From positions 1 through 34,982 of the forward strand of contig CAMWIF010000001.1 in the NCBI GenBank assembly GCA_947174225.1: a stretch of DNA of 34,982 nucleotides, read 5' to 3'. The stretch is from an uncultured Porphyromonadaceae bacterium. GTDB lineage: Bacteria > Bacteroidota > Bacteroidia > Bacteroidales > Muribaculaceae. Both the position numbers and the translations under genes were made by a program. Positions 8,644 to 17,176 of the stretch are shown in pieces (the first letter of the stretch is position 1; the number at the start of each line of letters is the position of its first letter). The notes under the pieces were generated by a model that ran no database searches, was not told the DNA's origin, and saw only the letters and a list, made by a program, of their open reading frames with translations.

Positions 8644-11600
8644 ATGTCACGAGCCGGGAAAATAGTTGTTTGCGTTGGAGCAGCCCTTGCCGTCATATGT
8701 GTGGCTTGGGCTATATATGCGTATTGGTTCAGTCCTACAAGGATCTTGATAGTGAATCCATTACCGGCTCAGGAGGCTGAGATTGTTCTCAATAATGACA
8801 GCCGGAGTATTAAGGTGAAATGTCAGAGCATGGAGACGGTAACGGATTTTGACCACTATGATGCTGTGCTTATGTATGGTCGCGGCCTGTATCTCGACTC
8901 GTTGCAGTTGGAGTCGCTTGACAAGGCAGCCCGTAAAGGGATTCCGATCTTTACCAATACCCTAAGAAATTTCAGCTTTGTAGTGACACATAATCTTGAT
9001 TCCTTGCAGATAGAGATGTTGCAGCTGTACTTCTCAAATCCGTGCCGGACAAACTACCGTAATATGCTGCGCTATGTGCGTCATATAGCTACTCCTCAAC
9101 GCATTGGCGACCAAGACTATTCAGAGCCTTTGGCTATGCCCTCTAATATGTATTACCATCTTGAAGCAGGAAAATATTTCGACAAGGCAGACCAGCTTAC
9201 TGCTTATCTTAAAAAGAAAGGTCTTTATTCTCCTTCCGGTAGGAATATAGCATTCGTATCCGGAGTGAATTTCCCTGTTGAGAATAACCGGGCCCACATT
9301 GATACCCTTGTATCTCGTCTCACTGAGGAAGGTTATAATGTCTATCCGTTGACAGCCACCGGTAAGGCTCGGGCAAAGATGATAAAAGAAGTTAACCCTC
9401 AAGCTATAATTTATCTTCCGATGGGGAGGCTTGGCAATGATTCGCTGATAAATTGGGCCTACGACAAGCAGATTCCTTTATTTATGCCTTATCCTCTGAT
9501 TCAGTCTCGTGAGGAATGGCTCGATGTCAACAGCCCTATGGGTGGGGGGACACTAAACGCACGGATTGTAGTGCCTGAAATTGATGGTGGAATGACTCCA
9601 CTGTGTATTTCGACCCAGGATGCCTCACCGGAAGGATATCTTCTTTATACACCTGATCCGGAACGTATGAATGCGTTTATAGAACAATTTGACCGGTTTA
9701 TGAAGTTGCGTGATACGTCGGCTTCAGAAAAGAGAATAGCGATAGGATATTTTAAGTCGCCCGGAAAAGACGCACTTTTAGCTTCCGGTATGGAGGTAGT
9801 ACCGTCTCTTTACAACTTTTTAAAGCGACTGGAAAAAGAGGGTTATGATGTGAGTGGTCTGCCCCTAACGCTTGAGGAATTCAGACAGCAACTTATGGCC
9901 TATGGCAGTGTGATGGGTTCATATGCTCCCTCCGCTCAAGAAAAATTTATGGACTATACCAATCCTATATGGATAGATAAGAGTGATTATGAAAGATGGG
10001 CTAAGGAGACACTTCTTCCACATAAGTATGCAGAGGTGGAGGAGCGTTATGGTAAGGCTCCCGGTAGCTTGTTGGCACGTGGTGATAGCCTTGCCATAGC
10101 TACGATAAGATACGGCAACATCCTTCTCTTCCCTCAACCGCGACCTGCCTTGGGCAATGATGAATTTAAACTTGTACATGGTGCCGAGGTGGCGCCTCCC
10201 CACAGTTACATTGCTCCTTACTTATATATGCAAAAAGAGTTTGATGCCGATGTGCTGATTCATTTCGGTACACATGGCAACCTGGAGTTCACTCCCGGTA
10301 AAAATGCCGGGCTCTCTCAGGCAGACTGGGCAGAGGTGCTTGTGGGCAATCGTCCTCATTTCTATTTCTATACTACAGGTAATGTCGGAGAATCTATAAT
10401 AGCTAAACGTCGTAGTCATGCAGTGATTGTAACTTATCTTACCCCTCCATACGTTGAAAGTGGATTACGTCAGAAGTATGCTGTGCTTATCGAGCGTCTG
10501 CATCAAGCTATCGTTGACCCAACAAAAAACACTTCAGATCTAAAGCAGGAAATCATAGGCTATGGACTCCATAAAGACTTAGATCTCGACTCGGTTGGCA
10601 CAGGTATATACAGTCTGGATGAACTTAAGAAGATCGATGCTTTTGTTGAGGAGTTAGTGAATGAGAAAATCACCGGAGCCTATTACACTATGGGTCAGCC
10701 CTACTCTCCCAAAGATATGCTCACCACAGTGATTGCCATCACTGCGGATGAGTTGGCTTATTCACGTGCTAAAGAGGAGTATGAGAAGGGCAGGATAAGT
10801 AAGGAAGAGTTGCAGGATTTCACTTTTATTTCACATCACTATCTTCCGGAAGCAAAACGTGACCTGACTAAATTACTCACAGGACAAGCTTCCTGCAACA
10901 CAGTTAATAATGAGAAGGCACTTCAAGTTAAGGCACTATTGACTGAATCAGCCGGTGCTGAAATAGATGCTATGGTCAATGCATTGAAAGGTGTTCCCGT
11001 GCGTCCGGCTCCGGGTGGTGATCCGGTTCTGAATCCCAATGTTCTTCCGATGGGACGTAATATGTATAGCATTAATGCTGAGGCAACTCCCGGGGAAAAG
11101 GCTTGGGAAAACGGGGTGGCGCTTGCAGAACAAACATTGACTACATATCGAGAAAAACACGGGGAATATCCAAAGAAGGTGAGTTATACTTTCTGGGCAG
11201 GTGAATTTATATCTTCTCAAGGCGCTACCGTCGCACAAGCATTACGTATGCTGGGTGTGGAACCGATACGCGATGAACAAGGGCGCGTTATGGATCTTCG
11301 GCTAATACCTTCCGAACAACTTGGCAGACCTCGTATAAATGTCCACGTGCAGGTATCGGGCCAGCTACGCGACATAGCCGGATCTCGTCTTAAGATGATT
11401 ACGGATGCCGTGAAGCTTGCTTCGACGGCATCGGATGACATTTATCCTAACTATGTGGCTGAAGGATCTCTTGAGCAGGAAAAAAGGATGGTAGAGAAGG
11501 GGGAGTCGCCAAAACGTGCACGTGAATTATCGACTATGCGTGTGTTCGGACCGGTGAATTCAGGCTACAGCACCGGTATGCTCGGGTATACGGAGAGTTC

Positions 11601-12534
11601 CGGTGAATGGGACAACAGGAATGAATTGGCTGAGGGCTATTTCAATAATATGTGCGCTATGTATGGTGACGAGGATAATTGGGGTTTGATGAACCGTGAT
11701 GCCTTGGAAGCCGGTGTAGCCGATACTGATATAATCATACAACCTCGACAAAGCAATACTTGGGGCCCGATTTCGCTTGACCACGTTTATGAATTCACAG
11801 GTGCGCTCTCCCTTGCTGCCACTGTTGTCAGTGGTAAAGAACCGGATGCAGTGATGGCTGATTACCGTAATACCTATCTACCTCGTCTTCAGGATACCAA
11901 AGAAGCTGTGGCAGTAGAAACAAGGGCAACTATCCTTAATCCGGAATTTATAAAGGAGCGTATGAAAGGAGGTGCTACCACCGCGCAGATGTTTGGCGAG
12001 ATCTTCCGTAATATTTTTGGTTGGAGTGCCACGCGTCCCGGGGTTTTGAATGAGAATATCTACGATGATCTACACGATATCTATGTAGAGGATATGTATG
12101 ATCTTGGTGTGAAGGAATATTTCGAAAGGGTAAATCCGGCGGCCCTTCAGGAAATGACGGCTACTATGCTCGAAAGCGCCCGTAAGGGTTTTTGGAAACC
12201 GAGTGATGAACAACTTGCCACAACTGCCAAAATACATTCAGAGATTACAGCTAATCACGGAGCACCATGTACGGAGTTTGTATGTGGAAATAAAAAACTC
12301 CAGGATTACATTGCCCGTCATCTCAATAAGGAGAGTGCTGAACGGTATAATAAAGATATGGCAGCTGCTGTGTCTGAATCGTCGGGAGCAAGGGTGCTAA
12401 AAGAGGAAAGTCGCAGCTTATTATCTCCTACCTCTGAAAATACTGCATCCATTTATGTGGTGTTGTCCGTCATTATATTCTTGGCGTTCCTTGTGATTGG
12501 TCTGTGGTTAAAGAAACGAAAGGATAAGATATGA
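8644..12534 (+). CDS. cobN: Membrane-anchored CobN/HmuS-family chelatase large subunit
   Basis: This 1296-residue protein belongs to the CobN/BchH family of porphyrin-binding chelatase subunits. Family signatures include IHFGTHGNLEFTPGK (residues 539-553), VNSGYSTGMLGY, DNRNELAEGYFNNM and NTWGPISLDHVYEF. It differs from cytosolic CobN in having a membrane helix at each end: residues about 7-27 after a short basic start, and about 1265-1288 followed by KKRKDKI. By the positive-inside rule the whole catalytic body faces the periplasm. That layout, the length and the three small genes behind it match HmuS of the haem-uptake hmu loci, reported to remove iron from haem anaerobically. No AAA+ partners (CobS/CobT or ChlI/ChlD type) accompany it. 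In a cobalamin operon it may insert, remove or exchange metal in a tetrapyrrole. The reaction is inferred. Confidence 0.85.
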   Translation: MSRAGKIVVCVGAALAVICVAWAIYAYWFSPTRILIVNPLPAQEAEIVLNNDSRSIKVKCQSMETVTDFDHYDAVLMYGRGLYLDSLQLESLDKAARKGIPIFTNTLRNFSFVVTHNLDSLQIEMLQLYFSNPCRTNYRNMLRYVRHIATPQRIGDQDYSEPLAMPSNMYYHLEAGKYFDKADQLTAYLKKKGLYSPSGRNIAFVSGVNFPVENNRAHIDTLVSRLTEEGYNVYPLTATGKARAKMIKEVNPQAIIYLPMGRLGNDSLINWAYDKQIPLFMPYPLIQSREEWLDVNSPMGGGTLNARIVVPEIDGGMTPLCISTQDASPEGYLLYTPDPERMNAFIEQFDRFMKLRDTSASEKRIAIGYFKSPGKDALLASGMEVVPSLYNFLKRLEKEGYDVSGLPLTLEEFRQQLMAYGSVMGSYAPSAQEKFMDYTNPIWIDKSDYERWAKETLLPHKYAEVEERYGKAPGSLLARGDSLAIATIRYGNILLFPQPRPALGNDEFKLVHGAEVAPPHSYIAPYLYMQKEFDADVLIHFGTHGNLEFTPGKNAGLSQADWAEVLVGNRPHFYFYTTGNVGESIIAKRRSHAVIVTYLTPPYVESGLRQKYAVLIERLHQAIVDPTKNTSDLKQEIIGYGLHKDLDLDSVGTGIYSLDELKKIDAFVEELVNEKITGAYYTMGQPYSPKDMLTTVIAITADELAYSRAKEEYEKGRISKEELQDFTFISHHYLPEAKRDLTKLLTGQASCNTVNNEKALQVKALLTESAGAEIDAMVNALKGVPVRPAPGGDPVLNPNVLPMGRNMYSINAEATPGEKAWENGVALAEQTLTTYREKHGEYPKKVSYTFWAGEFISSQGATVAQALRMLGVEPIRDEQGRVMDLRLIPSEQLGRPRINVHVQVSGQLRDIAGSRLKMITDAVKLASTASDDIYPNYVAEGSLEQEKRMVEKGESPKRARELSTMRVFGPVNSGYSTGMLGYTESSGEWDNRNELAEGYFNNMCAMYGDEDNWGLMNRDALEAGVADTDIIIQPRQSNTWGPISLDHVYEFTGALSLAATVVSGKEPDAVMADYRNTYLPRLQDTKEAVAVETRATILNPEFIKERMKGGATTAQMFGEIFRNIFGWSATRPGVLNENIYDDLHDIYVEDMYDLGVKEYFERVNPAALQEMTATMLESARKGFWKPSDEQLATTAKIHSEITANHGAPCTEFVCGNKKLQDYIARHLNKESAERYNKDMAAAVSESSGARVLKEESRSLLSPTSENTASIYVVLSVIIFLAFLVIGLWLKKRKDKI

Positions 12535-13031
12535 CCGTGATCTTAGTTATGTTTTACGTTATGATTGCCTTGACTACATTGGTCAGGCTCTCACTGATGT
12601 CAATCAAGATTTGGTTGGCAATAGTGGCTTTATGGGGTCTTGTAGCTATGGTCATCACTTATTGTATATCGGGACTTACTCCGGCTGAAATTTCTAATCT
12701 GTTGAATATTAGAAATGTTGTGATAGGGGAGTTTATAGAACTGCTTATCTTTATAACGTGGCTCTTTTCTTCAGGAGGTAAAAGTAGGATATTAGGCATA
12801 TATCCCGGAGTGATGATTTGTGTTCCGATTGCTTTCTTATCCGCTTCTTCATATCGGGTTTTTCCGGGAATGGATTTCACTGTCATTGCCATATTGACGG
12901 GCGTATCGGTCTATGTGGCTATGATTGGTTTTATTTTTCTTTGCCGTTATTTCCGATTACATAAGGAGAGTCTTTATGAGATTTCTCTGCTTAATGTTCT
13001 GGTGTGTGTCTCAACGTTTGGTTTATCATGA
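12531..13031 (+). CDS. Polytopic membrane protein, HmuT-like
   Basis: This 166-residue hydrophobic protein has about five to six predicted membrane helices (roughly residues 4-20, 27-46, 66-80, 88-105, 113-138 and 150-164) and few polar loops. It starts by ATGA overlap with the chelatase-like gene and ends by ATGA overlap with the TolQ/ExbB-like gene. This is the position of HmuT between HmuS and HmuU in hmu loci. I see no catalytic motif. A role as a membrane scaffold or channel component linking the chelatase-like protein to the proton-channel pair is inferred from position only. Confidence 0.6.
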   Translation: MTVILVMFYVMIALTTLVRLSLMSIKIWLAIVALWGLVAMVITYCISGLTPAEISNLLNIRNVVIGEFIELLIFITWLFSSGGKSRILGIYPGVMICVPIAFLSASSYRVFPGMDFTVIAILTGVSVYVAMIGFIFLCRYFRLHKESLYEISLLNVLVCVSTFGLS

Positions 13032-13618
13032 AAATAATATCTGAAATACTTTTTATTATATCAAATGGTCTGTTGATTCCTGTGATTCTTTTGCTTCTTT
13101 ATTTTTTTGTTAAAGGTCTGTGGATTTTGGCAGGTTGTTATAGCCGTTGGTGGCTTCATAATCGTGTAGGTTCTGCTATTGGTCATACCGTACAGAATTT
13201 CTCTCCCGAACTGCTTGAAAACACTCTGTCGGATTTGGCTGATATTCGTGGGTGTGCTGTAATTGATTATCTTAGCCGTATTGTGGTACATAAGGAGGAT
13301 CGGCCATACTGTGAATATGAGCTTGCAGATTTTCAGATTGAGGTTCAAGGTATTCTGTCAAGATATAGAATCTTAATAAAAATAGGGCCGATGTTAGGAC
13401 TTATGGGCACATTGATACCTATGGGGCCGGCTCTTGTCGGACTTGCAGTTGGCGACATTGCTTCGATGGCTTATAATATGCAGGTTGCCTTTGCCACTAC
13501 GGTGGTCGGTATGCTTGTAGCGGGTATAGGCTTACTGGCTCTACAATTAAATCAGCGTTTCTATGCCCGGTGTTTGAACGACCTTGAGTTTATAACCCAT
13601 AAAATCATTGCTGAATGA
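13028..13618 (+). CDS. MotA/TolQ/ExbB-type proton-channel protein, HmuU-like
   Basis: This 196-residue inner-membrane protein starts at the ATG at 13028, which overlaps the previous stop as ATGA. An earlier in-frame ATG at 13004 would add only eight residues. It has an N-terminal helix (LFIISNGLLIPVILLLLYFF), a cytoplasmic stretch, then the two-helix MotA/TolQ/ExbB core. That core reads IGPMLGLMGTLIPMGPAL followed by MQVAFATTVVGMLVAGIGL, corresponding to the GLLGTV and FATTA..LL segments of ExbB/TolQ. Proteins of this family form the stator of proton-motive-force-driven machines. With the DUF2149 protein encoded next, it probably makes an ExbB/ExbD-like unit that energises the neighbouring chelatase-like protein or the outer-membrane receptor. 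Confidence 0.8.
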   Translation: MKIISEILFIISNGLLIPVILLLLYFFVKGLWILAGCYSRWWLHNRVGSAIGHTVQNFSPELLENTLSDLADIRGCAVIDYLSRIVVHKEDRPYCEYELADFQIEVQGILSRYRILIKIGPMLGLMGTLIPMGPALVGLAVGDIASMAYNMQVAFATTVVGMLVAGIGLLALQLNQRFYARCLNDLEFITHKIIAE

Positions 13619-13944
13619 AAGAGAATCCTATACTCCGAGCTGATGAAGAGGATAATCCTCTGGGTATGCTTACGAATTTGTTTGATGTGGCTATGGTGTT
13701 TGCTGTTGCGCTGATGGTGGCCTTGGTAAGTCATTTTAATATGAGTGAGATATTTTCAAATGAAGATTTTACCATAGTGAAGAATCCCGGTGCCGAAAAT
13801 ATGGAGATTATAACAAAAGAGGGGGGAAAGATAAGAAAATACACCCCGGCTGATAATACTTCATCCGACCAAGGCTCCAAAGGAAAAAGGATAGGTGCGG
13901 CTTATCAGCTTGAGAATGGTGAGATAATATATATTCCTGAATAA
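13615..13944 (+). CDS. DUF2149 protein, ExbD-like topology, HmuV-like
   Basis: This 109-residue protein overlaps the preceding gene as ATGA. A short acidic N-terminus (about residues 1-20) leads into one membrane helix, with LFDVAMVFAVALMVALV at about 22-38, and then a small periplasmic domain ending GAAYQLENGEIIYIPE. The aspartate at residue 24, at the head of the helix, matches the place of the proton-path Asp of ExbD/TolR. I recognise the protein as DUF2149, found beside MotA/TolQ/ExbB proteins and CobN-like chelatases. The stator role is inferred from this topology and the gene pair. Confidence 0.75.
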   Translation: MKENPILRADEEDNPLGMLTNLFDVAMVFAVALMVALVSHFNMSEIFSNEDFTIVKNPGAENMEIITKEGGKIRKYTPADNTSSDQGSKGKRIGAAYQLENGEIIYIPE

Positions 13945-13965
13945 ATACTTATAATCAGTTGTGTT

Positions 13966-15108
13966 ATGAATAAATATATGTTTATTCCGCTCCTTTTGGG
14001 GGTAGTCCTTATGATTTCGTGTGGTGGGCAAGGACGCTCTGGCTATACCGGGCACGAACAAGTGTATGTGGATTCGGCTTCGATGATCACACCTACATAT
14101 GCTAAAGGTTTCAATGTGACCTATGGCAGCGACGTTACGCTCCTTGACATTAATGATCCTGAAAATCTTGAATCGGAGCAATTTCACTTTGCTTTGGTCA
14201 ATAAAGACTTTGAAGGGAGAATACCCGAAGGTTATACACGTTTGAATGTGCCTATAGAATCAGCTATCTGTATGACATCGCTCCAACTCTCCAATTTTCT
14301 AAAACTTGACATACCGGAGAAAGTGGTAGGCATCACAAGCACACGCCATCTGCACAATGAGAAGATGAATCAGCAGCTAAAGAGTGGCAAAACACACAAG
14401 ATAGGGATCGAGGGCAATTTTGACAACGAGGTGATAATGTCGATAAATCCCGATGTGATTTTCATCTCGCCGTTCAAACGCGGAGGATATGACGCGATAC
14501 GTAATGTGGACATACCGATGGTTCCTCATCTCGGTTATAAGGAACTGACCCCTTTGGGACAGGCTGAATGGATTAAGGTTATCGGTCTATTAACCGGAAA
14601 TGCAGCTAAAGCGAATTCTATCTTTGGTGAAATAGAAGCGAGATATAACGGATTAAAAGCCATGGTTGACACTGTGTCGGAGCGTCCGACCGTGTTCAGT
14701 GGAGAGATGCGAGGTGGCAATTGGTATGCGGTAGGAGGAAAGAGTTTCCTTGCACAGATGTTCAGGGATGCCGGAGGTGACTATTTCCTTAAGGATAACA
14801 AGGAGTCCGGAGGTGTGACCTTAGACTATGAGACAGTCTACACTAATGCTGCCCATGCCGACTACTGGCGTATAGTCAATAGTTTTGAAGGGGATTACGG
14901 GTATAATGTGTTGAAGGAGCAAGACAACCGCTATACTGATTTCGATGCGTGGAGAAATAAGGGAGTAATCTACTGTAATATGAAGGAGGTGCCTTTTTAC
15001 GAACGTATGCCGGTTGAACCGGAAGAGGTGTTGGCTGACTTTATTCATATTTTTCATCCGGGTATTCTCCCGAATCATCAACCAAGCTATTATCATCTGC
15101 TGAAATGA
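13966..15108 (+). CDS. btuF: Substrate-binding lipoprotein of a B12/iron-complex ABC importer (BtuF-like)
   Basis: This 380-residue lipoprotein has a signal ending GVVLMISC (Cys19). It has the two-lobe periplasmic-binding fold of the BtuF/FhuD/TroA type: lobe one includes VVGITSTRHLHNEKM and INPDVIFISP, and lobe two runs from about residue 195 (GQAEWIKVIGLLTGNAAKA) to the end, with GGNWYAVGGKSFLAQMFRDAGG. It overlaps btuC by ATGA and is followed by btuD, so the importer is complete. The likely substrate is a corrinoid delivered through the outer-membrane receptor. A precursor or metallated tetrapyrrole made by the periplasmic chelatases is an attractive alternative. The length exceeds that of enterobacterial BtuF, as is usual in Bacteroidetes. 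Confidence 0.85.
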   Translation: MNKYMFIPLLLGVVLMISCGGQGRSGYTGHEQVYVDSASMITPTYAKGFNVTYGSDVTLLDINDPENLESEQFHFALVNKDFEGRIPEGYTRLNVPIESAICMTSLQLSNFLKLDIPEKVVGITSTRHLHNEKMNQQLKSGKTHKIGIEGNFDNEVIMSINPDVIFISPFKRGGYDAIRNVDIPMVPHLGYKELTPLGQAEWIKVIGLLTGNAAKANSIFGEIEARYNGLKAMVDTVSERPTVFSGEMRGGNWYAVGGKSFLAQMFRDAGGDYFLKDNKESGGVTLDYETVYTNAAHADYWRIVNSFEGDYGYNVLKEQDNRYTDFDAWRNKGVIYCNMKEVPFYERMPVEPEEVLADFIHIFHPGILPNHQPSYYHLLK

Positions 15109-16139
15109 GCCGGAGCAAGACTGTAATTCTGATGATTGTATTGGCGGTCACGATTATCCTGTTTTTTATCCTGAACTTATTATTGGGTTCTGTAGAGATA
15201 CCGATGTCTGACATTCTTGGAATCTTGATCGGACAGGATAATGACAATACGATATGGACTAATATTGTGCTTAAGTCGAGATTGCCCCAGGCAGCTACGG
15301 CAGCTATGGCGGGAGCGGGACTTGCCGTGAGTGGACTCTTGATGCAGACAGTCTTTCGTAATCCGCTTGCCGGGCCATCGGTGTTAGGTATAAGTTCAGG
15401 TGCCAGCCTTGGTGTGGCTTGTGTGGTATTGGTGTCAGGAAGTGTGGGAGGTATGGCCCTGAGCAAGCTCGGGGTAATTGGTGAGGTCACCATAACTCTG
15501 TCGGCAGTTGTTGGTTCTCTGTTGATAATGGCTCTCATAGCTTTTGTAGCACAAAAAGTGAGAGGCAACGTCACGTTGCTCATTATGGGCGTGATGATCG
15601 GATATATCGCCAATGCCATAATAGGTGTGCTGAAATTCTTTAGTGCGGAGGAAGATATCCGTGCCTATGTAATATGGGGACTTGGTAGCTTTTCACGTGT
15701 TTCCGGTGGTCAGACCACAGTCTTTATTGTTCTGATGTGTCTGTTATTGCCCACGGCCTTTTTTCTGATTAAAACGCTTAATCTCTTGCTGCTTGGTGAT
15801 TCTTATGCCCGTAATTTGGGCTTGAATATCAAGAGGGCACGTCTGCTTGTCATAAGTTGCTCCGGAGTGTTGGTGGCAGTGGTCACGGCTTATTGTGGCC
15901 CGGTGGTGTTTCTTGGTCTTGCTGTGCCTCACATATGCCGTGGACTGTTTCATACATCCAACCATGCCACTATTCTTCCTGCGTCGCTATTGGGAGGCGC
16001 TTCTTTGGCTCTGCTCTGCAATCTAATAGCACGTATGCCCGGTTTTGAGGGAGCGTTACCTGTCAACTCGGTCACTGCTCTTGTGGGTGCTCCGGTTGTG
16101 ATGTGGGTATTATTTGATAAACGTAAAAACGAAGTATGA
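15105..16139 (+). CDS. btuC: FecCD-family ABC importer permease (BtuC-like)
   Basis: This 344-residue polytopic permease belongs to the FecCD/BtuC family, with about ten hydrophobic segments. Family signatures are LPQAATAAMAGAGLAVSGLLMQ, NPLAGPSVLGISSGASLGV near residue 90, the cytoplasmic coupling region LNLLLLGDSYARNLGLN, and VVFLGLAVPHICRG. It overlaps btuF and btuD by ATGA, which fits a stoichiometric BtuFCD complex. It moves corrinoid or an iron-chelate-like ligand across the inner membrane; the operon context favours corrinoid. Confidence 0.92.
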   Translation: MSRSKTVILMIVLAVTIILFFILNLLLGSVEIPMSDILGILIGQDNDNTIWTNIVLKSRLPQAATAAMAGAGLAVSGLLMQTVFRNPLAGPSVLGISSGASLGVACVVLVSGSVGGMALSKLGVIGEVTITLSAVVGSLLIMALIAFVAQKVRGNVTLLIMGVMIGYIANAIIGVLKFFSAEEDIRAYVIWGLGSFSRVSGGQTTVFIVLMCLLLPTAFFLIKTLNLLLLGDSYARNLGLNIKRARLLVISCSGVLVAVVTAYCGPVVFLGLAVPHICRGLFHTSNHATILPASLLGGASLALLCNLIARMPGFEGALPVNSVTALVGAPVVMWVLFDKRKNEV

Positions 16140-17164
16140 TGAAGGAGGAAACTATACATCTTATTAATCTTGCTACGGGCTATCATGATAAAAAAGGTAC
16201 CACAGTCATTACGAATAATATCAACGCCTGCCTTTACAACGGTGAGCTTACATGTCTTTTAGGACCGAACGGGGCGGGCAAATCTACATTGCTCAAAACC
16301 CTGACCGCTTTCCTCCCGCCGGTGAGAGGAGAGATTATAATAGAACACAAACCGTTGTGTGAATATTCCGACAGTGAATTGTCGCGGGTCATAGGAGTGG
16401 TGCTGACTGAAAAATTGGCTATAAATAATATGTCGGTAGATGAATTGGTAGGGATGGGTAGAAGCCCCTATACCGGTTTTTGGGGACGTATGGATAATCA
16501 TGACCGTGAAGTAGTGGATGAGGCTATCTCGCTGGTAGGGATAGAGCATCTCCGTGGACGTATGATACAGACACTCAGCGACGGCGAAAGGCAGAAGGTA
16601 ATGATAGCTAAGGCACTCGCTCAGGAGACACCGATTATCTTCCTTGATGAGCCTACAGCTTTTCTTGACTATCCAAGTAAAGTGGAAATTATGCAGCTGC
16701 TGCAGAAATTGGCCCGCGACAGGAATAAGACAGTGTTTCAGTCAACCCACGATCTTGAGTTGGCGTTGCAGATAGCTGATAAGATATGGCTTCTTGACAA
16801 ATCGCACGGCTTGACCGTAGGCTCTCCGGAGGATTTATCGCTCAATGGGGATATGTCGGTCTATTTCCATAGGGAGGGCGTAGACTTTGATATGGAGACA
16901 GGGTTATTCAGAATAGCACATGATATGCGTCACCGTATTACTTTGGAGGGTTCCGGATCGAGAGCGAATATGGTTAAGAAGGGTTTGGCACGACACGGAA
17001 TAACAACCATTTCCGAACACGAGCCCGGACTACATTTTATAAAAGTGGAACGTGACAATTATTATCTTGACAATAAGCCATATTCTTCGATTGACACTCT
17101 TCTTGAAGCTGTGGTAAATCTGGTTAATAAGATTGATGGGATAGATACTAAATTATCTACTTGA
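16136..17164 (+). CDS. btuD: ABC importer ATPase (BtuD-like) with C-terminal extension
   Basis: This 342-residue ATPase has Walker A GPNGAGKST (residues 43-51), the signature LSDGERQKVMIAKAL, Walker B IIFLDEPTAFLDY and the H-loop STHD, so it should be active. The signature carries LSDGE instead of LSGGE. The nucleotide-binding domain ends at about residue 250; the remaining 90 residues (from about HRITLEGSGSRANMVKKGL) form an extra domain of unknown role, possibly regulatory. The start overlaps btuC as ATGA, and a second ATG follows directly at 16139. It powers the BtuFC importer. Confidence 0.9.
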   Translation: MMKEETIHLINLATGYHDKKGTTVITNNINACLYNGELTCLLGPNGAGKSTLLKTLTAFLPPVRGEIIIEHKPLCEYSDSELSRVIGVVLTEKLAINNMSVDELVGMGRSPYTGFWGRMDNHDREVVDEAISLVGIEHLRGRMIQTLSDGERQKVMIAKALAQETPIIFLDEPTAFLDYPSKVEIMQLLQKLARDRNKTVFQSTHDLELALQIADKIWLLDKSHGLTVGSPEDLSLNGDMSVYFHREGVDFDMETGLFRIAHDMRHRITLEGSGSRANMVKKGLARHGITTISEHEPGLHFIKVERDNYYLDNKPYSSIDTLLEAVVNLVNKIDGIDTKLST

Positions 17165-17176
17165 TATTCAGAAAAT

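Noticed and set aside
8644..12534. Ordinary ATP-dependent CobN of the aerobic CobNST cobaltochelatase
   Set aside because: Membrane helices at both ends, no AAA+ partner genes, anaerobic-route CbiG/CbiD in the same operon, and an HmuTUV-like set downstream all argue against it.
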